Below are positions 42,471-51,962 of a stretch of 64,000 nucleotides of DNA, piece after piece (the stretch's first letter is position 1; every line of letters begins with the position of its first letter). The position numbers were made by a program, and so were the translations under genes. Under the pieces are notes generated by a model. The model was not told the origin of the DNA, searched no databases, and was given only the letters and a program-made list of their open reading frames with translations. Source of the stretch: Halocafeteria seosinensis (taxonomy: Eukaryota > Sar > Bigyra > Bicosoecida); NCBI GenBank assembly GCA_001687465.1, contig LVLI01000138.1:1-64000 (forward strand), in the 5' to 3' direction.

Positions 42471-42960
42471 GATGTATTGGCCGCATTCCCTTGCGCAATC
42501 AAGGCAATTACGAGCCCTGTACCGCGAATTCAGTCTCGGCTTCTGGACATGCACAATGTTACTTTTGCGGTAGGGGCGTCTTCCCAACCAAGATCAAAAC
42601 GCCTGCCGTCCTTGCGAATCTTAGGAGGTTTCTCCTGAGCGAAGCGGAAGCTGTACCGTTTGCACCAATGGTACTATTCCCGACCCTTCCCAACAAATGT
42701 GTTCCAAATGCGAAGCTCACCAATATGCCAATGTGAATGATACAGTTCGCTCATCACGTGGGACTTTTTGAAGTGCCAACCGTAAATCAGGAAGGATGTG
42801 TATCGTGTGGTTCCAACTAGTACGCTGGAGTTCAGAATGCGCGATCATCGCCGCGATGCCAAACTTGTGGTATGAATCAGGTCCCAGCAAAGGATGCGTC
42901 GGGTGTATGTAGGTATGGCGCTCGGCCCAGAAGGTACGTCCTCGTGTACGGATGACAAAG
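42471..42960 (+). pseudogene. Relic of a Cys-rich repeat protein
   Basis: Translation in two frames gives Cys-rich units of the neighbouring genes: CIGRIPLRNQGNYEPC near 42475, then after a frame change RLPNQDQNACRPCES, a stop, and SCTVCTNGTIPDPSQQMCSK to about 42740. Spacing of the cysteines and the I-P-x-x-x-Q-x-x-C pattern are those of the 32-residue repeats at 44.3-45.7 kb. Nothing of an ectodomain or membrane span remains. Confidence 0.7.
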
Positions 42961-43508
42961 AAGTCCAGAAACGTAAAGCAACGGCATCGGTCCCGTGGGT
43001 TTGAGGCGCTCCCAATATCTTAGCAAACAACTGCAGCTGCCAGAAATTCAAGCGGTGCGGGAAGAAGAACTACTAGGCAACCCCAAAAGCAGCGTTGTCG
43101 ACCACTGCGGATGAAGATCAAAATTTCGGGCATTGTCACAGTGATCTTGCATATTGTCAAAATTCGTGCAATTTATTTTATATAGAATAGCCTAGGGATG
43201 AAAGAGGCTACTCACTGCGTCCGAGGGTCTGAAACTCAGCTGATCCTTGACACGTGTACATCAACCTATGGAAATAGAAAAATTTCTACCATCAAATTAT
43301 CAGATAATGGTTGACCATCAAAACATGGTAAATACACCATAGTAGATTTATTTTCAAAATAAAATCATTAACTTCGAAGTTCCAACGCCACTTCTTCAAC
43401 CCAACCCCTACACAGATTCTTCCAGAGCACGTAGAACCTAGACTGTATGAGAGTTGATGGCTTACTCTCTTTCGACGTCTGTGACCGAAGTCGTAGACTG
43501 TCGGGGGG
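42961..43508. other. Intergenic
   Basis: No gene recognised; AT-rich from about 43130 to 43380, probably the promoter side of the following gene. Confidence 0.4.
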
Positions 43509-46500
43509 ATGGTGGGCGTCAAGTTCCCAATACTACCGTTGCGGTTGATATACAGCCTACTGGTCTGTGGTGTTCTGCAATTTCTCTCAGTCTTCCCGGT
43601 CGCAGCGAGCGATACCATTGTTGTCGACGATTTCGAAGACAGTGACCTGTCGGAGTATGATGGAGACAAGGACGTTTTTTCGGTAGCTTCAAAATGGACC
43701 TATAGTGGCGGGGCATCTTTGTATGGAAACAACAAAGGCACTGGAAGTGACAACGACGAGGACTGGATCTACTCGACAAGCGGGCTCAACGCATACCCAG
43801 AGAGGGGTTCCACTATCCGGGTCGTATACAAAATCCATGATTTCCGAACCGGTGCCTGGTGTGACCCGGATATTGAGTTCTGCTTTGGTGGCCAGGATAA
43901 AGACAACGCGTACTGCGTACGCCATGGCGTCTGGCCAGATCCTCGAACTAACAGCGTCGGTCTATTCCTGCGACGCCCAGGGAAGAAAATTGCAGGTTCA
44001 GGCGAAGGAAGTGGTCCAACTGGTGCAGGAGTTTACTCGTTTGAAATCGAATACGGGGACCCCACAATCACGGTCAGATTATATGAGGGAGATTGGGATA
44101 CCTTGAAACAAGAAATCTCAGGCGACGATACAGCATACAATAGTCAAGGAATCGGGTTTACTATGTACCATGGTGGCTGCGATGGTGGAGACGGTTGGGT
44201 GAAGGTGAGTATCGACTACGTACATATCGTACCTCAAGAGTGTGGTGTCGGAAAGGAGCCTAATGGCAAAGGAACAGGATGTGAGACATGTTCCCCTCAT
44301 GAATATGCGGGACAGGGAGGATCTGTCTGCCAACCTTGTGGGCCAGGAAGCATTCCACTGGATGATCAGAGTGATTGCCGACCCTGTGAACCCCACGAAT
44401 ATTCCAAGAAGGACGACAATAAATGTCATTCCTGTGATGTTGGGCACATTCCGCTCAATGATCAGAGTGATTGCAAACCATGTAGGTCCTACGAGTATTC
44501 GGAAAACAAAGATGATACATGCCATCTTTGTGGTGCTGGGCAGGTTCCACTGAAGGATCAGAGTGGGTGCAAGTCCTGCAAACCGTATGAGTACTCGGAA
44601 AGCAAAGATGATAAATGTCGTTCCTGTGGTGTCGGGCAAATTCCACTTGGTGATCAGAGCGATTGTACACCCTGTGAAGCGTATGAGTATTCCGACGACA
44701 CAGATACCAAATGTCGTTCCTGTGGTGTCGGGCAAATTCCACTTGATGATCAGAGTGATTGTAAACCCTGTGAATCGTATGAGTATTCCAACAACACAGC
44801 TAGTACCTGCCGTTCGTGTGGAGTTGGGAATGTTCCACTGGATGATCAGAGTGATTGTAAATCATGTAGACCATACGAGTACTCGGAAAACAAAGATGAT
44901 AGATGCCACTCTTGCGGTGTCGGACGGATTCCACTGAAGGATCAGAGTGGGTGCAAGTCCTGTAAACCGTATGAGTACTCGGAAAGCAAAGATGATAGAT
45001 GTCGTTCGTGTGGTGTCGGGCAAATTCCAGTTGATGATCAGAGCGATTGTAAACCCTGTGAAGTGTATGAGTATTCCAACGACACAGATACCAAATGTCG
45101 TTACTGTGGTGACGGGCAAATTCCACTGGATGATCAGAGTGATTGTAAACCCTGTGAATCGTATGAGTATTCCAACAACACAGCTAGTACCTGCCGTTCG
45201 TGTGGAGTTGGGAATGTTCCACTGGATGATCAGAGTGATTGTAAATCATGTAGACCATACGAGTACTCGGAAAACAAAGATGATAGATGCCACTCTTGCG
45301 GTGTCGGACGGATTCCACTGAAGGATCAGAGTGATTGCAAGTCCTGTAAATCGTATGAGTACTCGGAAAGCAAAGATGATAAATGTCGTTCGTGTGGTGT
45401 CGGGCAAATTCCAGTTGATGATCAGAGCGATTGTAAACCTTGTGAACGGTATGAGTCGTCTAGACCACAGGACGAAATATGTTTTTCTTGCGGTCCTGGA
45501 AGAATGCCCAATAAGAATCAGAGCTCATGCGTGCCCTGTGAGATTTATGAGTGGTCTGGACCTCAAGACGAAAGATGTTATCCTTGCGGTCCTGGAAGAG
45601 TTCCAAACGGTAACCAGAGTTTTTGCAATGACTGTGGACCAGACCAATATGCAGGTTCAGAGGAAGCAATTTGTCGTCCTTGCGGAGAAGATACGAACCC
45701 TGTTGCTAACCAAAGTACTTGTGTCTCGGTCATTAACGGGCAAAAGTCTAAAAAATCGTCTAATGCTGTTTCAGGTATACAGGGTGGAATAGCAGCCGGC
45801 TCTGTGCTTGGAGCAATGCTAACACTGATACTGCTGTTGGTGCTCTACCGAAGATACCAGAATGCAAACATTTGGGCAACTCATGAGGATATCAAGTCAG
45901 TCTATGCCGCCCGCTTTGGAGTGAAAGTCGGTGGTGTTAGTGAGGAGGCTGACTCCAAGGGTATATCGTTTCGCCGAAACACAGGAAACCTTGAACCATC
46001 GCTGGATAGGCAGGAGGGCATGGAACTTGGGTATCACAATCCACTTGCCCCTGCTATGAAGGAATCTGTAAAGCTGTCGACAGACGACCGTCGGACTTCG
46101 TTACAGCGTGCTCACGCTAGCGTCGTACATGTAGCATCGGACAATACATATTCACTCAATGCTAATAGCATTCCTCCAGGAAGTGAGCGCTCGCAAGTGT
46201 TGTTCGTAGAACCACGGAGTAAGTCCTCTAAAGTCGCTGCTGGACAGGTTCGAGTAGTCTCAGCAGCGGCACCGAAGCTTGCCTACGCGGCAAAACAAAA
46301 GCAAACGAACCCACAAATTAGAGTAGCCGCCGCGGAACATGTGGATACTTCAGAGATGAGGCGAACCGAACGTGTACGATTGCGACTAAGAGTATGGAAG
46401 GCGAATTTGTTTTTGGAACCACCGCCTTTAGTGCAGGTAGAAATCCCCGTGGAACGAAATGCTGGCTCATATGAATATGGGTACAATTTGAAGAATTCGG

Positions 46501-46733
46501 ATGAACAATCTGCTGACAGTAAAGCGCAGGAATTGGCAAAGCGTATGCAGTTTACGAAGCGCGCAAATATTTCGAATCACGAACAATTTCAGGGACTGGA
46601 TTTGCGCAGAGAAAGAAGGGGTCCTAGAGTTTCCAAGAAGGAATTCGGTCAGTCTCTTCCATTGGATCGGTCAGTTAGGTCTATTCATGCAAGGCGACTT
46701 GTAGAGAAGAACAGGAGGGGGCAACAATCGTAA
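43509..46733 (+). CDS. Receptor-like protein: jelly-roll ectodomain, 15 Cys-rich repeats, membrane span, long tail
   Basis: A single exon of 1074 aa from an ATG at 43509. The signal peptide is about residues 1-34. Residues 35-240 look like a concanavalin/LamG-type beta sandwich: it starts VVDDFEDSDLSEYDGDKDVF, has a middle D-P-D-I-E-F-C-F-G-G strand and ends V-S-I-D-Y-V-H-I-V-P. Then follow about 15 units of 32 residues (about 245-745; C-x-x-C-G-V-G-x-I-P-L-D-D-Q-S-D-C-K-x-C-x-x-Y-E-Y-S), related to ephrin-receptor-like Cys modules. A single span (about 758-783) and stop-transfer LYRRYQNANI follow. The 291-aa tail carries YAARFGV, G-Y-x-N-P-L, LRLRVWKANLFLEPPPLVQV (about 958-977) and KKEFGQSLP, matching the tail of the 982-aa GLUG receptor. 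Likely a type I cell-surface receptor or adhesin; ligand unknown. A dead paralogue lies at 51.96 kb. Confidence 0.85.
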   Translation: MVGVKFPILPLRLIYSLLVCGVLQFLSVFPVAASDTIVVDDFEDSDLSEYDGDKDVFSVASKWTYSGGASLYGNNKGTGSDNDEDWIYSTSGLNAYPERGSTIRVVYKIHDFRTGAWCDPDIEFCFGGQDKDNAYCVRHGVWPDPRTNSVGLFLRRPGKKIAGSGEGSGPTGAGVYSFEIEYGDPTITVRLYEGDWDTLKQEISGDDTAYNSQGIGFTMYHGGCDGGDGWVKVSIDYVHIVPQECGVGKEPNGKGTGCETCSPHEYAGQGGSVCQPCGPGSIPLDDQSDCRPCEPHEYSKKDDNKCHSCDVGHIPLNDQSDCKPCRSYEYSENKDDTCHLCGAGQVPLKDQSGCKSCKPYEYSESKDDKCRSCGVGQIPLGDQSDCTPCEAYEYSDDTDTKCRSCGVGQIPLDDQSDCKPCESYEYSNNTASTCRSCGVGNVPLDDQSDCKSCRPYEYSENKDDRCHSCGVGRIPLKDQSGCKSCKPYEYSESKDDRCRSCGVGQIPVDDQSDCKPCEVYEYSNDTDTKCRYCGDGQIPLDDQSDCKPCESYEYSNNTASTCRSCGVGNVPLDDQSDCKSCRPYEYSENKDDRCHSCGVGRIPLKDQSDCKSCKSYEYSESKDDKCRSCGVGQIPVDDQSDCKPCERYESSRPQDEICFSCGPGRMPNKNQSSCVPCEIYEWSGPQDERCYPCGPGRVPNGNQSFCNDCGPDQYAGSEEAICRPCGEDTNPVANQSTCVSVINGQKSKKSSNAVSGIQGGIAAGSVLGAMLTLILLLVLYRRYQNANIWATHEDIKSVYAARFGVKVGGVSEEADSKGISFRRNTGNLEPSLDRQEGMELGYHNPLAPAMKESVKLSTDDRRTSLQRAHASVVHVASDNTYSLNANSIPPGSERSQVLFVEPRSKSSKVAAGQVRVVSAAAPKLAYAAKQKQTNPQIRVAAAEHVDTSEMRRTERVRLRLRVWKANLFLEPPPLVQVEIPVERNAGSYEYGYNLKNSDEQSADSKAQELAKRMQFTKRANISNHEQFQGLDLRRERRGPRVSKKEFGQSLPLDRSVRSIHARRLVEKNRRGQQS
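44320..45640. repeat. 96-bp tandem repeat array, with a 384-bp higher-order copy
   Basis: The Cys-rich units are 96 bp long; the phrase gatcagag starts about every 96 bp from 44364 to 45420 and diverges at both ends. A four-unit block (about 44563-44946) is nearly identical to the next one (44947-45330), an offset of exactly 384 bp. This indicates a recent in-frame expansion. Confidence 0.9.
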
Positions 46734-49673
46734 TTGCTAGTTTTTCGTACCATTTCGTCCACTGAACGCAATTGACATTCCCCAGTAACTCGAGTGCTTC
46801 TCGGTCATAGTTTCAGGATTCTTCTACACTGGACTGCCGCTTTCAGGTTTAGGATAGCACACGTACCACTTTGTCCTGTATAGCAAATCTGCAATCTTCC
46901 GTAGCCAGTAGCACACGTATTAAATTCCCAATTGTTAGCAAGCAAACTAAGGAAGAAGGAACACCATGACCATTTTCTGCATCATGTTCTTAACATATCG
47001 GTAGGCGGCTTCAAATACAACCAAAAAACACATAGATACCCTATTACAGAGTCTTCGGTATGGAATCGGAGCAAGTGTACAAGATACTGATACAGCATGA
47101 GCATAAGGTGAGTAGCTTGGCTCCAATCAATGGTTTGGCAGATTTTTGTCGTTGGCATTAAAGTACTCCGAATGGGAATAACAAGTACCAACTAAGGTAG
47201 AGCGTCGAAGTTATCGCCGATCTCTGGTTTCCTTGGGTCCGTCAAATCTGTCAGTCCAAAAACGGATAAAAAGTATACAAAAACCTAAATGTGTCGTTCA
47301 TTACAGCAGTGGTGGATTGTTCCCTCTTCCACTCGCAGCATGGTACATGACCATAAAGTTCTCAAGATCTTCAGGTCAGCAGGAGTTGAGCTGGCGCTGT
47401 TAGAGGTGTGCTCGGGGTGTCAGCGCGTTTGCAATTCTCTCTACCATGCCATCTGCACGGCCAAATTACGCTACATTTCTCCACAGACTATGGGAAGGGT
47501 TTATTTACAGCAGACAAAGGTGGTGAACGAGCCGGGAAAGGGCTGAGTCTAAAGCCCACCTGCAACCAAGTCCACTGTCAGTACACTTCAGCGAAGTCGC
47601 TGGAATTCGCACAGAGCCTAACATACAGCACTCGCTGCATACTCCTGGCTTTTGCAGGCTTCTTCAAGTCTTCGATACTGTGGATAGCTCAGCGGAGCTC
47701 TTTGGACGGATGAGTACCATCTCCAAAACGCTCTGATGATACCGATACACACACACAAATGTGACAGATAGCCCACATACCGATAGCCAAAATTCTCTGG
47801 ATATAGCAAGCATCCGCACGCCGCTCTCGGAAGAGTCGTCGTGAGCTTCAACCCGGAACAGAGCACAAAGAGCACTCGAACTCAGTGCAAACTAGTTAGT
47901 GGTTCGAAGTGACTTCCACACCCCACCCTGCTGGACGACGAGGAAGGAGATGACAGTCTACAGTAGTGACTGAGTCTACCAGCTGAAGCACCGGAGCTTG
48001 GTCCCCAACCAGAACCGTGACTCCATAGCAGTCCCTAACATGGTATTCTTTTCCAGGACAACAGTAAGTACAATGTCCCATGGACACCCAGTGAATGGGT
48101 TTCCCACGCTCTCGTTCTCAAGACCCTCTACTCACGGAGACACTACGAAACTAATATCCTTCGAACGAAGTTGAGTCCTCTCCATCATGTGTTGGCTAGA
48201 TGCGGGACTCCGAGGGGCTGATTAGAGAAATCAGATTCATTACATGTAGGTTTAGTCACCCAACAGATAGACATGACGTGACGTGGAGTGACTTCTCCAC
48301 AATGCCTTGTCTCTAAACACAGTAGTAGCTGTGAGATGCGTCCAAACGCAGCTCCAGCGGTCAAAAGCGGGAGCGCTCCATCAAGCGAACATCGAAGCAA
48401 TGGGTCTCGCCAAGGTTGGCGCAAGAAGCAAGTGAAGGACATATTTGAAATACGATGGGTGCCAACGCTTCCCAGTGGGATACCTCGTCTAACTCGAGGT
48501 GCACTCTCATCCACACGAAAAAAAATCTTGCTTGAGTTGAGACCATCACTTCGCTCCCGAGAGGCATTTTCTCAGTCCATGGCCGAAGTCTGCAGTCCTA
48601 TTGCAACCATATCAAACAGGGGAGTAGCTCTTCCTGCCTGGGTTGATAACCTGTAGGTATAACTGTCCACGCTTTGTCCACGAAGCCTGAGGTTTTAAGG
48701 TACAAAGCCAGAAGCGTCCGGCAGCTAAAACTCAGTTACTGTTTGATCCCATACATATGCACATTAAATATATTAAAAGAATCAATTCCATCGTCAACTG
48801 TAAATATGACAGCCATTTAAACTTCTGTTCTGGAGTTTGGCAACTACTTGGCAACAACTTCAAGCGGAGCCGTCAGATTGGCCAATCGCCGACTTGGCAA
48901 TCGCAGGAAGGAAAAACGTCCGTCCGACCGCCAGATTTGACGGACCCCTTGGTAAAGGGCGCGTAGCCTCTGCTACTGGGAATATGTCGAGTGGGAATTC
49001 AAGTGCGCACCAGCTGTAGATTACGTGGATTCTTTGGGGATAACTAGTACGAGTCAGAAACCCTGAGGTTCCGGACACTTTACCCGTGCGTGACATAGTT
49101 GGACTCGTAATGATATTATCTATCGAATGGTGGTTCCCGTATGTCGTCATACTAGTTGTGGAATGAGATCCAATTTTGGCGATCGCCATTTTTTACCCGG
49201 ACCCGCACGCACACACACAAATGTGACAGATAGCCCACCGGCCGGGAAGTTGCACGGGTAAAGTGTCGAAATTCGAGACCCTGGGTCACGAGCGTGGGAA
49301 GGGTGGCTCCAAACCAGGCTAAATGAATGCTTATCCTTGAATCATTGGTAAAGTTGGATACATAACGGGCTGATGTATCTAGACCGAGCACTGGAGCTGT
49401 TCATAAATATTCTTCAGCCCACGAAAAGCTGTTAAGGCATGGTCTCGCGGGAGCGGCATACTCCGTCCCACGCAACAAGGCATGTACATATTTCCACTCC
49501 ACTCTAGTGTTTCCCAAAAGTGCTGTTAGATCATTATAACCTGTATAAGGTACAGCAGGTTATATTATTGACATGTGAACGTTGTGCCAATACGAGACAC
49601 GAGTCACTAGGGGCAGAATCTACAGTAGACAGCCCCCCTGGTCGAAGGCACGTGGTGTACCGCATATTGCAAG
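46734..49673. other. Gene-poor stretch
   Basis: No gene recognised in 2.9 kb. A phrase with CA repeats followed by aaatgtgacagatagcccac occurs at about 47750-47782 and again at 49210-49240, so a short dispersed repeat is present. Open frames are under 125 codons, in all frames, and without recognisable content. Confidence 0.5.
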
Positions 49674-50969
49674 ATGTGCAAAGCCACAGTACTGCCGGTA
49701 ATAACCCTGTGCATCACAGCTCTGCTATTAGGAGTTGGTTTGGGTCTCCGGAGACCACAGTTGCATGTTTCCTTTGATGAACCAGCAACTGAACCAGGAG
49801 ATGCGAAAACCCAAGGAGCTGGTCATATTTCGTTTGATACAGTGAACGAAACGACGACGCGTGCTCAAGAAGCTGTGTCGGATAGACTACCATCTAACAA
49901 AAGCGCGCCAAGCATACTAACCAAGTCTTCCGTTTCGGATGCACTTTATTCAATGCTTCAAGGAAGACTGAACTCGACGCAGAGGTGGACACTGCACACT
50001 TCTCCCGACGGGGAGTTGACGGGGTCGCGCCCAAAACTTCTCCTAGGACAACATGAGACCGCGACGCATATCTTCAAATTATCGTGTCCTTATGTTCCTG
50101 GACTAAATATGAGGAAGCGATCGCTAACAAAAGTTTACAACCCGATTTTGGCCACATTGTTGAATAAATTGCTGTGGGGACGATCTCAGCCACAAGCGCG
50201 TGGTGCAGTGATCCCAGTGAAACAAATTAGAGATACCGAAGGTAAAGACATTCTGGAAAACCTTCCTCGGTGGTGTATGTGGAATATCAGAGGTATTCAC
50301 TTCCTTGCGGGGGCACTGATAGAATATGATCCCAACTTAGTAAATAAAGTTGACAAGGACTGTTCATTTTTTCTAAAGCACAAAGAAGACACCGCAAAAC
50401 AATGGATTCTCGATATGATAATAGGACATAAAGATAGAGGGTGCGGTAAGAATATCTTTATCAGTTCTTTGACAGGAAGGCAACAGTTCAACGATTTTGA
50501 TGGTTGGTTGGATTTTGGTGAAAACACTTGCTCTGACCTTTCTGATGTCTCGTTTAGAATTCCATTTTTCTTGAAGGGCACCGCTGTTGACAAAACGAAA
50601 GTGTACTGTAGGATATCTAGGACGGCTCTTCAAATGGTTCGGCGCTTCTCCTCCCGAAGGATCAGCAGGTATCTCCAAACAACACTGCGGGACGACGAAT
50701 GGTTTCAGTTCTTTTTGCCGTTTCACTTTTTTCATAGTGAGTGGTTAGACGTCAAGTGCGATACCAGCAATTTGGGCTGTATGATGCAGCTCAGTTTTGG
50801 AATGCATGAACGCATTGCACTCTCTTGCTTTTCCAGCGTTACGAAGAACCTCGTAGCTCGTTCCATCACGGAGTTCGCCATAGCCTTCCTGACCGATGTG
50901 CACACAGCAAGGGCTGGCAGACTTCAGAAAGCGATCGAGCGTGAACGCAAAAGTAAATGCTCTACCTGA
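49674..50969 (+). CDS. FAM20-like secretory-pathway kinase homologue (copy 2)
   Basis: A single exon of 431 aa from an ATG at 49674. It has a type II membrane topology: an N-terminal span (about 5-25) and a polar stem to about 95 with N-glycosylation sites. The C-terminal domain is colinear with the gene at 31673 through shared stretches such as KQWILDM-IG, V-Y-x-P/A-I-L-A-T-x-L, the DR-x-C-x-x-N-x-F-I motif (about 253) and F-x-D-F-D-G. Cysteines are kept in the same places. As in copy 1, the DR and DFD pair resembles the catalytic and metal-binding residues of FAM20/four-jointed kinases, so Golgi phosphorylation of secreted or surface proteins is an attractive but unproven role. It sits 2.9 kb after the 1074-aa receptor-like gene. 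Confidence 0.7.
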   Translation: MCKATVLPVITLCITALLLGVGLGLRRPQLHVSFDEPATEPGDAKTQGAGHISFDTVNETTTRAQEAVSDRLPSNKSAPSILTKSSVSDALYSMLQGRLNSTQRWTLHTSPDGELTGSRPKLLLGQHETATHIFKLSCPYVPGLNMRKRSLTKVYNPILATLLNKLLWGRSQPQARGAVIPVKQIRDTEGKDILENLPRWCMWNIRGIHFLAGALIEYDPNLVNKVDKDCSFFLKHKEDTAKQWILDMIIGHKDRGCGKNIFISSLTGRQQFNDFDGWLDFGENTCSDLSDVSFRIPFFLKGTAVDKTKVYCRISRTALQMVRRFSSRRISRYLQTTLRDDEWFQFFLPFHFFHSEWLDVKCDTSNLGCMMQLSFGMHERIALSCFSSVTKNLVARSITEFAIAFLTDVHTARAGRLQKAIERERKSKCST

Positions 50970-51960
50970 CGCTCTGAGCGCGCATCACTCTTGTAAGCAA
51001 TACTGCTTACAACATGCTCACGGGGCAACGACAGACTCACAAAGTACGCAAGCAAAACCAACAGGCAGGGGTGACGCCATTACACTTTAGACAGCGAGAG
51101 TGGGCGTCAATTTGATGACAGTGCTAAAGCCCTAGGGTCACGACCGTGGAAGTATTTATACAAATGGCTACTGGCTGCATACTACAGTGCTCTCTCATTC
51201 AGCTCTTTGTGGTTTACGGAAGATCTTGACAAGCATGTGGGCGGGAGTGGTCAAACGACTAATGTCAGTATCCCTTTGGCGAAGAATCAGGTCCTCAGGA
51301 TAAGGTCGTTACATAGTCCAGTTGCCCACTGGAAGAATGGCCAGTTTCGTCACCGGATATAGATCCGACGTTCTGAACCCCTTACCGTTGTTCATACAAT
51401 CATTGTCGCTTCATCTCGAAAATGGAATTCCGTAACCGTTGCAGAAAACAGCGCATTCGTGAAATTTCGTGGGTGAGGGATGGTTCTTCAGCCACAATCT
51501 GCAGGCTTCCAGTCAATTGCTAGTTTTTGGTCCGTGATGCTTATAACGATATGGTTAGCTGCCGTTGGCGAAGGAGAAGGTTGAGAATTGCATTGGTTCA
51601 GACGCTGGCAAATTACGTGGACTGGGCTATGAGGAATAAAATACACACGGCTAACATCTCCTCTGGTAGGCAAACGGTGGAGCGGGATGCCCGAGAAAGG
51701 AAACAAGAAGATCATACCGTAATCATCGATGATGGATGATTTACAAGGTGGTGGCCTCAACCCCTGCGACGGAGACAAGAATGTTGATAGCAAACAGTGA
51801 TAGCTAGCGACCGAGTTTGAGGGCCAAGCAAACATTGTTTACTATACCGTACAGTCGACGCGGTACCCTGTCCATGTCTGTCGGTCGCCAAGCTCGGAGC
51901 TGCCTAATTTGGCTTATTTTTTGGACCATAGTTTGAGCAAGTGTATCCTGGTGGGGAACG
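50970..51960. other. Intergenic
   Basis: Nothing recognised between the kinase homologue and the dead receptor gene. Confidence 0.4.
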
Positions 51961-51962
51961 GC

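Noticed and set aside
44118-45792. Long open frames in other frames of the Cys-rich array (both strands)
   Set aside because: Shadow frames created by the 96-bp periodicity of the repeats; the receptor frame runs uninterrupted through them.
47289-49391. Open frames of 60-122 codons between receptor and second kinase homologue
   Set aside because: No recognisable domains and no consistent exon joins; treated as non-coding.
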